This document shows, one piece after another, positions 54,992 through 62,937 of a stretch of DNA of 64,000 bases. Position 1 is the stretch's first letter. Each line of letters opens with the position of its first letter. The stretch is taken from contig CAZSWS010000004.1 in the NCBI GenBank assembly GCA_964610765.1, positions 1 to 64,000 of the forward strand, read 5' to 3'. A program made the translations under genes and the position numbers. A model generated the notes under the pieces. That model was given only the letters and a program-made list of their open reading frames with translations, ran no database searches and was not told where the DNA came from. This DNA comes from CAZSWS01 sp964610765 (GTDB lineage: Bacteria; Bacteroidota; Bacteroidia; Bacteroidales; Tannerellaceae).

Positions 54992-55228
54992 TCAATCCGC
55001 ACAGATTGCGATAAGATTGTTCTTGACCTCCGCAAACCCTCCGTTGATAGCTACTTCCTGTTCCTCTCCATCGCTCAGTCTATATGTGACAATGCCCGGT
55101 TGAAGGGCAGAGATAAGCGCTGCGTGATTCTTTAATACGGTAAAAGAACCCAATACGCCCGGCATAGTAACACTCTCAACAGTGCCGGAAAACAAACGTT
55201 TTTCAGGAGACAAAATATCTAGCTTCAT
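54992..55228 (-). CDS. atpC: ATP synthase F1 epsilon subunit, short form
   Basis: 78 residues. MKLDILSPEKRLFSGTVESVTMPGVLGSF (quoted in part: LDILSPEKRLFSG, VTMPGVLGSF) and VAINGGFAEVKNNLIAICAD form the N-terminal beta-sandwich of epsilon. The C-terminal helical hairpin, which in the usual 130-residue protein blocks ATP hydrolysis, is missing. No frameshift is visible; the frame closes cleanly with a stop after residue 78. The short form seems genuine. 3 bp after atpD. Confidence 0.93.
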   Translation of the reverse strand: MKLDILSPEKRLFSGTVESVTMPGVLGSFTVLKNHAALISALQPGIVTYRLSDGEEQEVAINGGFAEVKNNLIAICAD

Positions 55229-55231
55229 GTG

Positions 55232-56630
55232 TTATCTTTTTGTTTTCTCAAGTAGCTTTTTACCTTTCTCAATCGCATCTTCTATCGTACCTACGTTTAG
55301 GAATGCTTGTTCAGGCAGATAATCCACCTCACCATCCATAATCATATTAAAGCCTTTAATGGTATCTTCAATATCAACCATAACACCCGGTACGCCGGTA
55401 AATTGTTCAGCAACGGTAAATGGTTGTGAAAGGAAGCGCTGTATTCTTCTAGCTCTGTTGACCAAGGTGCGGTCTTCATCAGAGAGTTCTTCCATTCCTA
55501 AGATTGAGATAATGTCTTGCAATTCTTTATTACGTTGCAATACTTGTTTTACTTTTTGTGCGGTATTATAATGCTCTTCACCTACAATGAGTGGATCCAG
55601 TACACGTGAGCTAGATTCTAGCGGATCAACAGCCGGGTATATACCCAGTTCCGTAATCTTACGGCTTAATACAGTTGTTGCATCCAAGTGGGTGAAGGTT
55701 GTGGCCGGAGCCGGGTCTGTCAAGTCGTCAGCCGGAACATATACAGCCTGTACTGAGGTGATTGACCCATATTTTGTAGAGGTAATACGTTCTTGCATCG
55801 CACCCATTTCAGTAGCTAGAGTCGGTTGGTATCCTACGGCAGAAGGCATACGACCAAGTAATGCTGAAACCTCAGAACCTGCTTGGGTGAAACGGAATAT
55901 ATTGTCGATGAAAAATAAAATATCTTTTGAAACACCTTCTTGTGAGCCTGAGTCCCTGAAAGCCTCGGCAACGGTCAGACCAGAAAGAGCTACTGATGAA
56001 CGTGCGCCCGGAGGCTCATTCATCTGTCCATACACAAGTGTGGCTTGCGATTTAGCGAGTTCTTCATGGTCTATCTTCGAGAGATCCCAATTCCCCTCTG
56101 CCATCGCTTTATTAAACTCTTTACCATAGCGGATAACACCGGATTCAATCATTTCACGTAGCAGGTCATTTCCTTCACGTGTACGCTCTCCTACACCGGC
56201 AAAAACAGAGAATCCTTGTCCTCCTTTAGCGATATTATTGATAAGCTCCATGATAAGAACTGTTTTACCAACACCCGCTCCACCAAATAAACCAATTTTA
56301 CCTCCTTTGGCATAGGGTTCAAGTAAGTCAATTACTTTAATACCGGTAAACAGTACTTCTTGGGTGGTAGTAAGGTCTTCAAATTTAGGAGGCTGACGAT
56401 GAATAGGGTAGGCACCCTCCATATTTAATGGTTCCATTCCGTCAATGGCTTCTCCGATTACATTCAGTAAACGACCTTTTACTTGATCACCTATAGGCAT
56501 TGTTATAGGAGAGTGAAGAGCNNNNNNNNNNNNNNNNNNNNNNNNNNNNNNNNNNNNNNNNNNNNNNNNNNNNNNNNNNNNNNNNNNNNNNNNNNNNNNN
56601 NNNNNNNNNNNNNNNNNNNNNTTCTGCCAT
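55232..56630 (-). CDS. atpD: ATP synthase F1 beta subunit, interrupted by assembly gap
   Basis: The readable C-terminal part runs from 56521 down to 55232 (429 residues), with Walker A GGAGVGKT, the DELSEED-like loop MEELSDEDRTL and ALSGLTVAEAFRD. On the far side of the N run, ATG GCA GAA at 56630-56622 is the likely start (MAE). An internal ATG at 56500 is not the start: upstream codons ALHSPIT continue in frame and match the conserved xGPITMPIG region. The first 70 or so codons between are missing. It is the catalytic subunit and first gene of the operon. Total length cannot be read from this sequence. Confidence 0.94.
56522..56621. other. Assembly gap of 100 N
   Basis: Exactly 100 N. The start codon at 56630 and the reading frame to the left differ by one base modulo 3 across this run, and the known family length needs roughly twice as many bases, so 100 is a placeholder. 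Confidence 0.97.
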
Positions 56631-56671
56631 ATATCTATACTTTGTTTATTTTATGCTTTTATAGGATTAGA

Positions 56672-56679
56672 CAAATATA
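56672..56679 (-). promoter_or_regulatory. -7 promoter element for the ATP synthase operon
   Basis: Minus-strand TATATTTG fits TAnnTTTG, about 42 bp before the atpD start codon. Confidence 0.6.
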
Positions 56680-56855
56680 GCAACAAGCCTCGTATAAAAG
56701 ATTGTTTTTGTATATATTTATCCATAAAAACATAAATTTGTTTATAAAGATTATTTATTATAGCTGGTTGTATTGTCTTTACTGAGGGGTCTGTGCGCAT
56801 ATTTTGCGCGTTTTGTTTTTTTAGATAAATGTTTTGGTAGAGGTTTTTTAAATTA

Positions 56856-56891
56856 AAAAACGTTCCAGAATTCTATCTCTGAAACGTTTTT
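56856..56891 (-). terminator. Terminator after tRNA-His
   Basis: On the minus strand aaaaacgtttcaga pairs with tctggaacgttttt (one G-U pair), followed by a T-rich tail. It begins 10 bp past the tRNA 3' end. Confidence 0.85.
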
Positions 56892-56900
56892 CTCTGTTAG

Positions 56901-56974
56901 GGTGGAAGATCGGATTCGAACCGACGACCCTCAGAACCACAATCTGATGCTCTAACCAACTGAGCTACGACCAC
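56901..56974 (-). tRNA. tRNA-His (anticodon GTG)
   Basis: The minus strand folds as a cloverleaf: D arm GCTC...GAGC, anticodon stem TCAGA/TCTGA with loop TTGTGGT (anticodon GTG), T arm GTCGG-TTCGAAT-CCGAT. A G precedes position 1, as tRNA-His requires, and position 73 is C. CCA is not encoded. The acceptor stem GTGGTCG/CTTCCAC has mismatches at pairs 5-68 (T-T) and 6-67 (C-T). It stands alone between folD and the atp operon. Confidence 0.93.
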
Positions 56975-57061
56975 CATTTATATCTAAATAACCCCTGTTA
57001 TTTTTAGACGCTGCAAAGATATGTATTCTTTTCTATTTAACAATAGCTTGCAGCCAAATTC

Positions 57062-57961
57062 TTAAGGATATATTTCTTTTTTATTTGCCAATAATGTGTT
57101 TTTCATCAAAGAGATTATAGTCATGGGGCCTACACCGCCTGGCACCGGAGTAATATATGAGCATTTGGGGGCTACTTCGTTAAAAGCCACATCTCCAAAA
57201 AGTTTATACCCACTTTTGGTTACACTGCTAGGCATACGTGTGGTGCCAACGTCAATAATAACTGCACCTTCTTTCACCATGTCCGCTTTGAGGAACTCCG
57301 GGATGCCAATGGCAGCAATGATGATATCAGCGTTCTGACACATTTCTTTCAGGTTTTCGGAACGACTATGACAAACGGTAACAGTACTGTTTCCGGGTTC
57401 TCTTTTTTGCATCATGAGCATCGCCATGGGCTTACCTACGATATTGCTTCTTCCAAGCACTACACAATGCTTGCCTTTAGTTTCAATATTATAATGTCCC
57501 AGTAGTTCTAATATGCCGGCAGGTGTAGCGGAAAGGAAACAAGGTAGTCCTAATGACATGCGCCCCACATTGATGGGATGGAAACCGTCTACGTCTTTTC
57601 GATAGTCGATGGTTTCAATGACTTTTTGCTCAGAAATATGTTGTGGTAAAGGTAGTTGGACAATAAACCCATCAACGTCTTCATCCTCATTTAGCTCGAC
57701 CACTTTCTGTAAAAGTTCTTCCTCTGTTACATTGTCTTCAAAGCGTATCAAGGTGGATTTGAAGCCGATTTCATCACAAGCACGTACTTTGCTTGCTACA
57801 TAGGTTTCACTTCCACCATCATGACCTACTAGTATCGCGGCTAGGTGAGGGATTTTCCCTTTGTTCTTTTTGATTTTAGCAACTTCGGCTGCCATTTCTT
57901 TTTTAAGTTTGGCAGATACTAATTTTCCGTCCAATACTTGATATATATGTTGTTCTTCCAT
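57062..57961 (-). CDS. folD: Bifunctional methylenetetrahydrofolate dehydrogenase/cyclohydrolase
   Basis: 299 residues. Signatures: ILVGHDGGSETYVASKVRACDEIG in part (YVASKVRAC with the catalytic Lys), GFIVQLPLPQHI, KDVDGFHPINVGRM, VVLGRSNIVGKPMAMLM for the NADP fold, and TPVPGGVGPMTIISLM near the C-terminus. It interconverts methylene-, methenyl- and formyl-tetrahydrofolate. It follows ffh by 18 bp and is probably cotranscribed. Confidence 0.97.
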   Translation of the reverse strand: MEEQHIYQVLDGKLVSAKLKKEMAAEVAKIKKNKGKIPHLAAILVGHDGGSETYVASKVRACDEIGFKSTLIRFEDNVTEEELLQKVVELNEDEDVDGFIVQLPLPQHISEQKVIETIDYRKDVDGFHPINVGRMSLGLPCFLSATPAGILELLGHYNIETKGKHCVVLGRSNIVGKPMAMLMMQKREPGNSTVTVCHSRSENLKEMCQNADIIIAAIGIPEFLKADMVKEGAVIIDVGTTRMPSSVTKSGYKLFGDVAFNEVAPKCSYITPVPGGVGPMTIISLMKNTLLANKKEIYP

Positions 57962-57979
57962 GATATATATAGTTTTTAA

Positions 57980-59302
57980 TTAACGTCTTCTTTTTCCTAC
58001 TTTTTTACCCGGTTTTTTAGTGGTAATCATGTGCATCATTTTGCGTGTTTCATCAAACTGCTTGATGAGTTTGTTTACGTCTTGTACGTCAGTTCCACTT
58101 CCATCAGCAATTCTTTTACGACGAGACCCGTTCAGCAATGCCGGGTTTTCTCTTTCAGCCGGAGTCATGGAGTAGATGATGGCTTCTACGCCTTTGAATG
58201 CGTCTTCATCTACATCTACATCTTTCATCATTTTTCCAACACCGGGTATCATAGAGGCCAAGTCTTTGATATTTCCCATTTTCTTGATTTGTTGAATTTG
58301 TGAAAGGAAGTCGTTGAAATCAAGCTGGTTTTTGGCAATTTTCTTTTGTAGTCGTCTGGCTTCTTCTTCGTCATACTGTTCTTGAGCACGTTCTACTAAA
58401 GAAACGATGTCTCCCATGCCCAGGATACGGTCAGCCATACGTTCCGGATGGAATACATCTAGCGCATCCATTTTCTCACCGGTACCTACAAACTTGATGG
58501 GTTTATCAACTACTGTACGAATAGATAAAGCAGCTCCACCTCGCGTATCACCATCTAGTTTAGTGAGAACAACTCCTTCAAAGTTGAGGCGGTCGTTAAA
58601 TTCTTTGGCAGTGTTGACGGCATCTTGACCCGTCATTGAGTCTACGACAAACAGTGTTTCGTTCGGATTGATGGCATTTTTAATAGCAGATATTTCATTC
58701 ATCATTTGCTCATCAATAGCCAGTCGACCGGCGGTATCGACGATTACTACGTCATGCCCTTTAAGTTTGGCTTCCTTGATGCCGTTTAACGCAATAGCTA
58801 CCGGATTTTTATTTTCTGCTTCCGAATATACTGGTATTCCGATTTGTTCACCTAAAATATGTAGTTGTTCAATCGCTGCGGGACGATATACGTCGCCTGC
58901 AATAAGAAACGGTTTTTTACCACGTTTCGTTTTTAGCATATTGGCTAGCTTGCCGGAGAAGGTTGTTTTACCTGAACCTTGTAGACCCGACATGAGGATA
59001 ATGGAAGGGTTTCCACTCAAATCTATTTCAGAGGCTTTTCCACCCATTAATTGAGCCAGTTCATCATGAACGATTTTCACCATCAACTGATTAGGTTTTA
59101 CGGCGGTTAGCACGTTCTGCCCTAATGCTTTTTCTTTGACAGTGTCTGTAAATTGTTTGGCTACTTTATAGTTGACGTCTGCATCTAGCAGAGCACGACG
59201 AACATCTTTTAATGTTTCGGCAACATTGATTTCGGTGATTTTGCCTTCACCTTTTAAGAGTTTAAACGACCGTTCTAATCTTTCGCTTAAATTTTCAAAC
59301 AT
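57980..59302 (-). CDS. ffh: Signal recognition particle GTPase Ffh
   Basis: 440 residues. N domain (1-90), G domain with GLQGSGKTTFSGKLA (P-loop 106-113), VDTAGRL, TKLDGDTRGG, and a C-terminal M domain (about 320-440) with GSRRKRIADGSG and a basic tail. It targets nascent membrane and secreted proteins together with 4.5S RNA and FtsY; the RNA gene is not in this window. First gene of ffh-folD, with its own promoter core. Confidence 0.97.
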   Translation of the reverse strand: MFENLSERLERSFKLLKGEGKITEINVAETLKDVRRALLDADVNYKVAKQFTDTVKEKALGQNVLTAVKPNQLMVKIVHDELAQLMGGKASEIDLSGNPSIILMSGLQGSGKTTFSGKLANMLKTKRGKKPFLIAGDVYRPAAIEQLHILGEQIGIPVYSEAENKNPVAIALNGIKEAKLKGHDVVIVDTAGRLAIDEQMMNEISAIKNAINPNETLFVVDSMTGQDAVNTAKEFNDRLNFEGVVLTKLDGDTRGGAALSIRTVVDKPIKFVGTGEKMDALDVFHPERMADRILGMGDIVSLVERAQEQYDEEEARRLQKKIAKNQLDFNDFLSQIQQIKKMGNIKDLASMIPGVGKMMKDVDVDEDAFKGVEAIIYSMTPAERENPALLNGSRRKRIADGSGTDVQDVNKLIKQFDETRKMMHMITTKKPGKKVGKRRR

Positions 59303-59351
59303 AATCGGATAGGTATACGGTTATTAATTATATTTTATTCGAGAATAGATG

Positions 59352-59359
59352 CAAAGATA
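59352..59359 (-). promoter_or_regulatory. -7 promoter element for ffh-folD
   Basis: Minus-strand TATCTTTG, exact TAnnTTTG, about 50 bp before the ffh start. Confidence 0.6.
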
Positions 59360-59385
59360 TAAATAATTCACATAAGGCTTGTTTT

Positions 59386-60360
59386 TCAATGACCCATAAT
59401 CTGTTCAATGACCCAAGAGGTTCTGGCTGCTGAAACTCCGGTTGAGGGACAAGAATTTGTTCCATAGGCTAAGTCGTGAACAATTGATTCAATCAATGGC
59501 TGTTGAACGTGCTCAGGCGGGGGAATGTCGAACACCTTTGTTTCACTGTCTGTGAGCAACCGAATGGGTTGATATGAAAACGTATTAAACTGTATTTCCC
59601 CTTTCTCTCCTCGAATAATCACCGTGTCTTCTTCTGAAACAGCAGAGGTCGTGAAGTTCCAAATGCCGGAGGCTATCACTCCTGTTTTAAATTTCAGTGT
59701 GCACCCTACGGTGTCTGCTACTTCATAGATATGGCTGAGGTTGTTGTGAAAACCACTAGCTTCGGCTACCTCTCCAAGGAGGTAATCCAATATATCTAAC
59801 GTGTGCGGAGCTAAGTCATAAAAGTAACCATTACCCCCCATTTCTTTAATCAACCGCCAGTTTTTAGGATCTGTGTCATGAGGTCGTTTTTGCTTAAAGT
59901 GGCGAATTTCTGCCGTAAGTGGTTTGCCTATACTTCCGGAGTCAAGTAGTTGCTTGATTTGGTTGAAGTAGGGTTGCCCTCTTCTGTAGTATGCAACAAA
60001 AAGTCTTTGTCCACTTTCTTTCGCTGCTTCTATCATTTCAAGACATGAAGCATAGTCTAATGCCATCGGTTTCTCTACATAAACAGGTTTACCCGCTTTT
60101 AGTGAGCGAATAGCATATGTTTTATGCGTGTCAGGTGGAGTTGCCACATAGATAGCGTTGATTGCAGGGTCGTAAATAAGTTCTTCCGCATCGGTATAGT
60201 AGTGGTCTATCTGGTGTCTGTCGGCAAATTCAGCTGCTTTTTGGGCATCACGTCTCATGACAGCTACTAACTTAGACCCACTTGTCTTATAAAAAGCCGG
60301 ACCACTTTTCTTTTCACATACATTGCCACATCCAATAATCCCCCATGCTATCGTTTTCAC
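59386..60360 (-). CDS. Gfo/Idh/MocA family oxidoreductase
   Basis: 324 residues. N-terminal NAD(P) fold WGIIGCGNVCEKKSGPAF, then AIYVATPPDTHKTYAIRSLKAGKPVYVEKPMAL in part (VYVEKPMAL is the family EKP motif), and a C-terminal alpha/beta domain with GGNGYFYDLAPHTLDILDYLLG in part, including the conserved D...H pair. It probably oxidises or reduces a sugar or inositol, but the substrate is not evident and no pathway genes are adjacent. It has its own promoter core. Confidence 0.9.
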   Translation of the reverse strand: MKTIAWGIIGCGNVCEKKSGPAFYKTSGSKLVAVMRRDAQKAAEFADRHQIDHYYTDAEELIYDPAINAIYVATPPDTHKTYAIRSLKAGKPVYVEKPMALDYASCLEMIEAAKESGQRLFVAYYRRGQPYFNQIKQLLDSGSIGKPLTAEIRHFKQKRPHDTDPKNWRLIKEMGGNGYFYDLAPHTLDILDYLLGEVAEASGFHNNLSHIYEVADTVGCTLKFKTGVIASGIWNFTTSAVSEEDTVIIRGEKGEIQFNTFSYQPIRLLTDSETKVFDIPPPEHVQQPLIESIVHDLAYGTNSCPSTGVSAARTSWVIEQIMGH

Positions 60361-60388
60361 ATTGACTCTATGTTTGGTTTAATATGTA

Positions 60389-60396
60389 CAAATGTA
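60389..60396 (-). promoter_or_regulatory. -7 promoter element for the Gfo/Idh gene
   Basis: Minus-strand TACATTTG, about 30 bp before the start codon. Confidence 0.55.
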
Positions 60397-60540
60397 AGAA
60401 AAGTACCTAAGAATTTCACTCATGCTACTATGGTGTAAACAGATAATGATTGAATTTAAGATAATTATGCAAAATCAATGCATATCTCCCCTTAACCGTT
60501 ATTTTTTCCTACTAAAGACCGTTGATGCTTTTTTTATATA

Positions 60541-60548
60541 TACATTTG
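60541..60548 (+). promoter_or_regulatory. Plus-strand promoter element without an annotated gene
   Basis: TACATTTG fits TAnnTTTG, with TTG (gttgatgc) about 17-20 bp upstream. All long genes around it are on the minus strand, so it would drive a small RNA or the small ORF at 60649. A short hairpin, gctaa/ttagc, lies at 60629-60646. Confidence 0.45.
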
Positions 60549-60648
60549 CAGCCATAATATTGAAAAATAACAACGGAGATTATTCGCTTTTTAATTAATC
60601 GTAGTGAATGAACCTTGCCGTTATAAGTGCTAAGTAATACATTAGCTT

Positions 60649-60765
60649 ATGTTGATAAAGATTCTTTTTTTTGTTGTAATTGATACGCTGCATTACTGCC
60701 TATACTTTGCTACATGGATGGTGACAAAGTTCTTTCGTCTAGTGAATAATCTATTCGTGTTTTAA
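60649..60765 (+). CDS. Candidate 38-residue hydrophobic small protein
   Basis: ATG at 60649 opens a 38-codon frame starting MLIKILFFVVIDTLHYCLYF and ending in RLVNNLFVF. The first 20 or so residues could span a membrane; basic residues follow, consistent with a single-helix protein. It is about 100 bp downstream of the promoter core at 60541, in a 463-bp gap otherwise without a gene. An 8-codon ORF (ATG at 60608) precedes it. No family is recognised and conservation is untested; the stretch could instead be an untranslated small RNA. Confidence 0.35.
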   Translation: MLIKILFFVVIDTLHYCLYFATWMVTKFFRLVNNLFVF

Positions 60766-60823
60766 CTGCTTCCTGCCTGTTGATTGCGCTGCTTTAATAG
60801 GCGGACTCTCTTCTACAAAAGGT

Positions 60824-61846
60824 TTACGCCAACGATTTTATAAGCGCACCTAATTCTTTAAATGAGCTTGCAGAACTGCTATAAGCTGATGCAATCACCT
60901 TGAATTGGGTGGGAGATTCGGCTTCGATAATGGCTTTTACAGGTTTTTCTTCCTCTTTCACAGAATCATACCCATATCGTGATAGAAGGTTCTTTATCCA
61001 ATAATAAAGTTCGTTTTCAGCTAGTACTTGTATATAACCTTGTGTGTTGACCGGTGATGTAAATCCTCCATTTGTACGGTCAAAGCTTATTCGTTCATTT
61101 CCCAGGTATTCTTCCAGTATATTAGAATAAATAAGGTCTTCTGCAACTCCGGACGTGAGTCCTTTTTCACGTGAAAGCAGCCAAAGTCGGTCAGAAGCTT
61201 GAAGGGCTAACTGTATGTCATGTGATGAAAATAAAAATGTTCGCCCTTGTTCTTTAGCCAGTCTTCTTAATAGATAGGTGATTTCTATTCGGTTGGCTAC
61301 ATCCAAAAAGGCTGTTGGCTCATCCAGTATAACCAGTGGACATTCTTGTGCCAATGCTTTGGCAATCATCGCTCGTTGTTGTTCTCCATCTGATAGCTCC
61401 GAGACATAGCTTTCTGCTTTATGGCTAATCTGGACATCATTCATAGCTTTTTCCACTACGGTGTGGTCGTCAGTCGTTAGTTTGCCAAAAAAGCCTGTAT
61501 AGGGGTATCTTCCCAAGGAAACCAGCTCGCGTACAGTCAGACCTCCGGCAGAGGTCTTTTCAGTTAGCACCAGCCCTAGTAGTCGTGATATTTCAGTTGA
61601 AGTGTATGCTTCAATTCTTTTTCCTCCCAAGTAAACTTCTCCGGCCAGCTGTGGTTGTACACGACTGATAGTCCGTAGAAGTGTAGACTTGCCGCTTCCG
61701 TTTAGTCCTAGCAGGCAAGTTAATTCTCCGGAATATAGTTCGAAAGACAAGTGGTTATACAAACGAAGTGTTTCTTGTCTTCTGTTTTTAGGATATCCAA
61801 TGCTGATATCTTTGGCTTCGAGTAATGTATGTGGCTGTTTTGTCAT
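60824..61846 (-). CDS. FecE/BtuD-type ABC transporter ATPase with C-terminal extension
   Basis: 340 residues. Walker A GLNGSGKST (47-55), signature LSDGEQQR (151-158), Walker B LVILDEPTAF (171-180) and switch His209. These ATPases normally end near residue 260; this one goes on for about 80 residues, ending in a KAIIEAESPTQFKVIASAYSS-type segment of unknown role. It powers the import of cobalamin, haem or an iron chelate through the permease. The start overlaps the permease stop by 1 bp. Confidence 0.92.
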   Translation of the reverse strand: MTKQPHTLLEAKDISIGYPKNRRQETLRLYNHLSFELYSGELTCLLGLNGSGKSTLLRTISRVQPQLAGEVYLGGKRIEAYTSTEISRLLGLVLTEKTSAGGLTVRELVSLGRYPYTGFFGKLTTDDHTVVEKAMNDVQISHKAESYVSELSDGEQQRAMIAKALAQECPLVILDEPTAFLDVANRIEITYLLRRLAKEQGRTFLFSSHDIQLALQASDRLWLLSREKGLTSGVAEDLIYSNILEEYLGNERISFDRTNGGFTSPVNTQGYIQVLAENELYYWIKNLLSRYGYDSVKEEEKPVKAIIEAESPTQFKVIASAYSSSASSFKELGALIKSLA

Positions 61847-62916
61847 TAGTTGAAGTATTGAATTTTCTTTTGATTCACGATTACATACAAAATGACAGGA
61901 GCACCGAACAAAGGGGTGATGGCATTCAGTGGGATCACACCGGCCGAACCGGGTAGAATACTAATCAGGTTACAGAGTAAAGCAATGATTGAACCCAGTA
62001 GAATGGTTGCCGGGAGCAAACGGTTATGGTTTGACGATCCCAAGAGTAGTCGGGCCATGTGTGGAACAGCCAGTCCGATAAATGATATCGGACCGCAATA
62101 GGCGGTTGTTACGGCAGTGAGTAAGCCGGCACAAAACAGCAGTACTAATCGAATGACACGTATGTTTACTCCAAGGTTTTCGGCATATCGCTCACCTAAT
62201 AAAAGGGCATTCAAAGGCTTCATCATTAACAAAGCGACTAATAGCCCGCCGCCGACCGTAACCATATAAAAGGGAAGTTGTTGAGTTGAAACACCGGAGA
62301 AGTTACCCATTCCCCAAATGGTATAGACAAAAACATTTTCACTTGAACTCCAAAACTTCAAGAGTGAAATTACCGAAGAGGTCAGGTAGCCCACCATGAT
62401 GCCAATAATGAGTAACATGACATTGCTTTTTACTACCGATGAAAATGCGATGATAATACCTAAAACAAAAACAGCTCCCAAGAAAGCGCCTGCAACTACC
62501 GTCATTGATTGTGAAAGGTTAAAAACGGTATAACCAGCAAAAGCACTTCCTAGCGCCAACATCACAATGGCAACACCCAGACTAGCGCCGGCACTGATGC
62601 CTAAAATGCCCGGGTCAGCCAATGGGTTGCGAAAGAAAGTTTGTAAAAGTAAGCCTGAAACAGCAATGCCTCCTCCCGTAATAAGTGCTGTGGTGGCTTG
62701 TGGAAGGCGAGCGTCTAAGATGATGTGCTGCCAAGCTGTTTTTTCGCTGCCGGATCCGGTCAGAATATTCCAAACCTCACCGAAGGGTATCGTGACCGAA
62801 CCAAAGAATATGTTGGCAATAAAGAGAAGGAAAATGACACAAAGAGAGAGGATGAGTATTCCCCACGTAGTCAAAAAAGCAGATTTGCTTTTTGAATGCT
62901 GATTACTTCTCTCCAT
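61846..62916 (-). CDS. FecCD/BtuC-type ABC transporter permease
   Basis: 356 residues with about ten membrane helices. FecCD signatures: LPQATTALITGGGIAVSGLLLQTFFRNPLADPGILGISAGASLG in parts (RNPLADPGILGISAGASLG), a YCGPISFIGLAVPHMARLL segment and the final PVILYVIVNQKK. It forms the inner-membrane channel for a metal chelate or corrinoid. It lies 21 bp after the binding protein and overlaps the ATPase. Confidence 0.93.
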   Translation of the reverse strand: MERSNQHSKSKSAFLTTWGILILSLCVIFLLFIANIFFGSVTIPFGEVWNILTGSGSEKTAWQHIILDARLPQATTALITGGGIAVSGLLLQTFFRNPLADPGILGISAGASLGVAIVMLALGSAFAGYTVFNLSQSMTVVAGAFLGAVFVLGIIIAFSSVVKSNVMLLIIGIMVGYLTSSVISLLKFWSSSENVFVYTIWGMGNFSGVSTQQLPFYMVTVGGGLLVALLMMKPLNALLLGERYAENLGVNIRVIRLVLLFCAGLLTAVTTAYCGPISFIGLAVPHMARLLLGSSNHNRLLPATILLGSIIALLCNLISILPGSAGVIPLNAITPLFGAPVILYVIVNQKKIQYFN

Positions 62917-62937
62917 AAAATTGTCTTTGTGTCTCTA

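Noticed and set aside
55587..56129. 180-codon ORF on the plus strand
   Set aside because: It lies fully antisense to atpD, whose protein is certain; the frame stays open because of atpD codon use.
56483..56500. ATG at 56500 as the atpD start
   Set aside because: Conserved beta-subunit codons continue upstream in frame to the gap edge, and an ATG with a promoter core lies beyond the gap.
56483..56680. ORF running through the N block
   Set aside because: It exists only because N codons are read as open; flanks belong to atpD and its promoter region.
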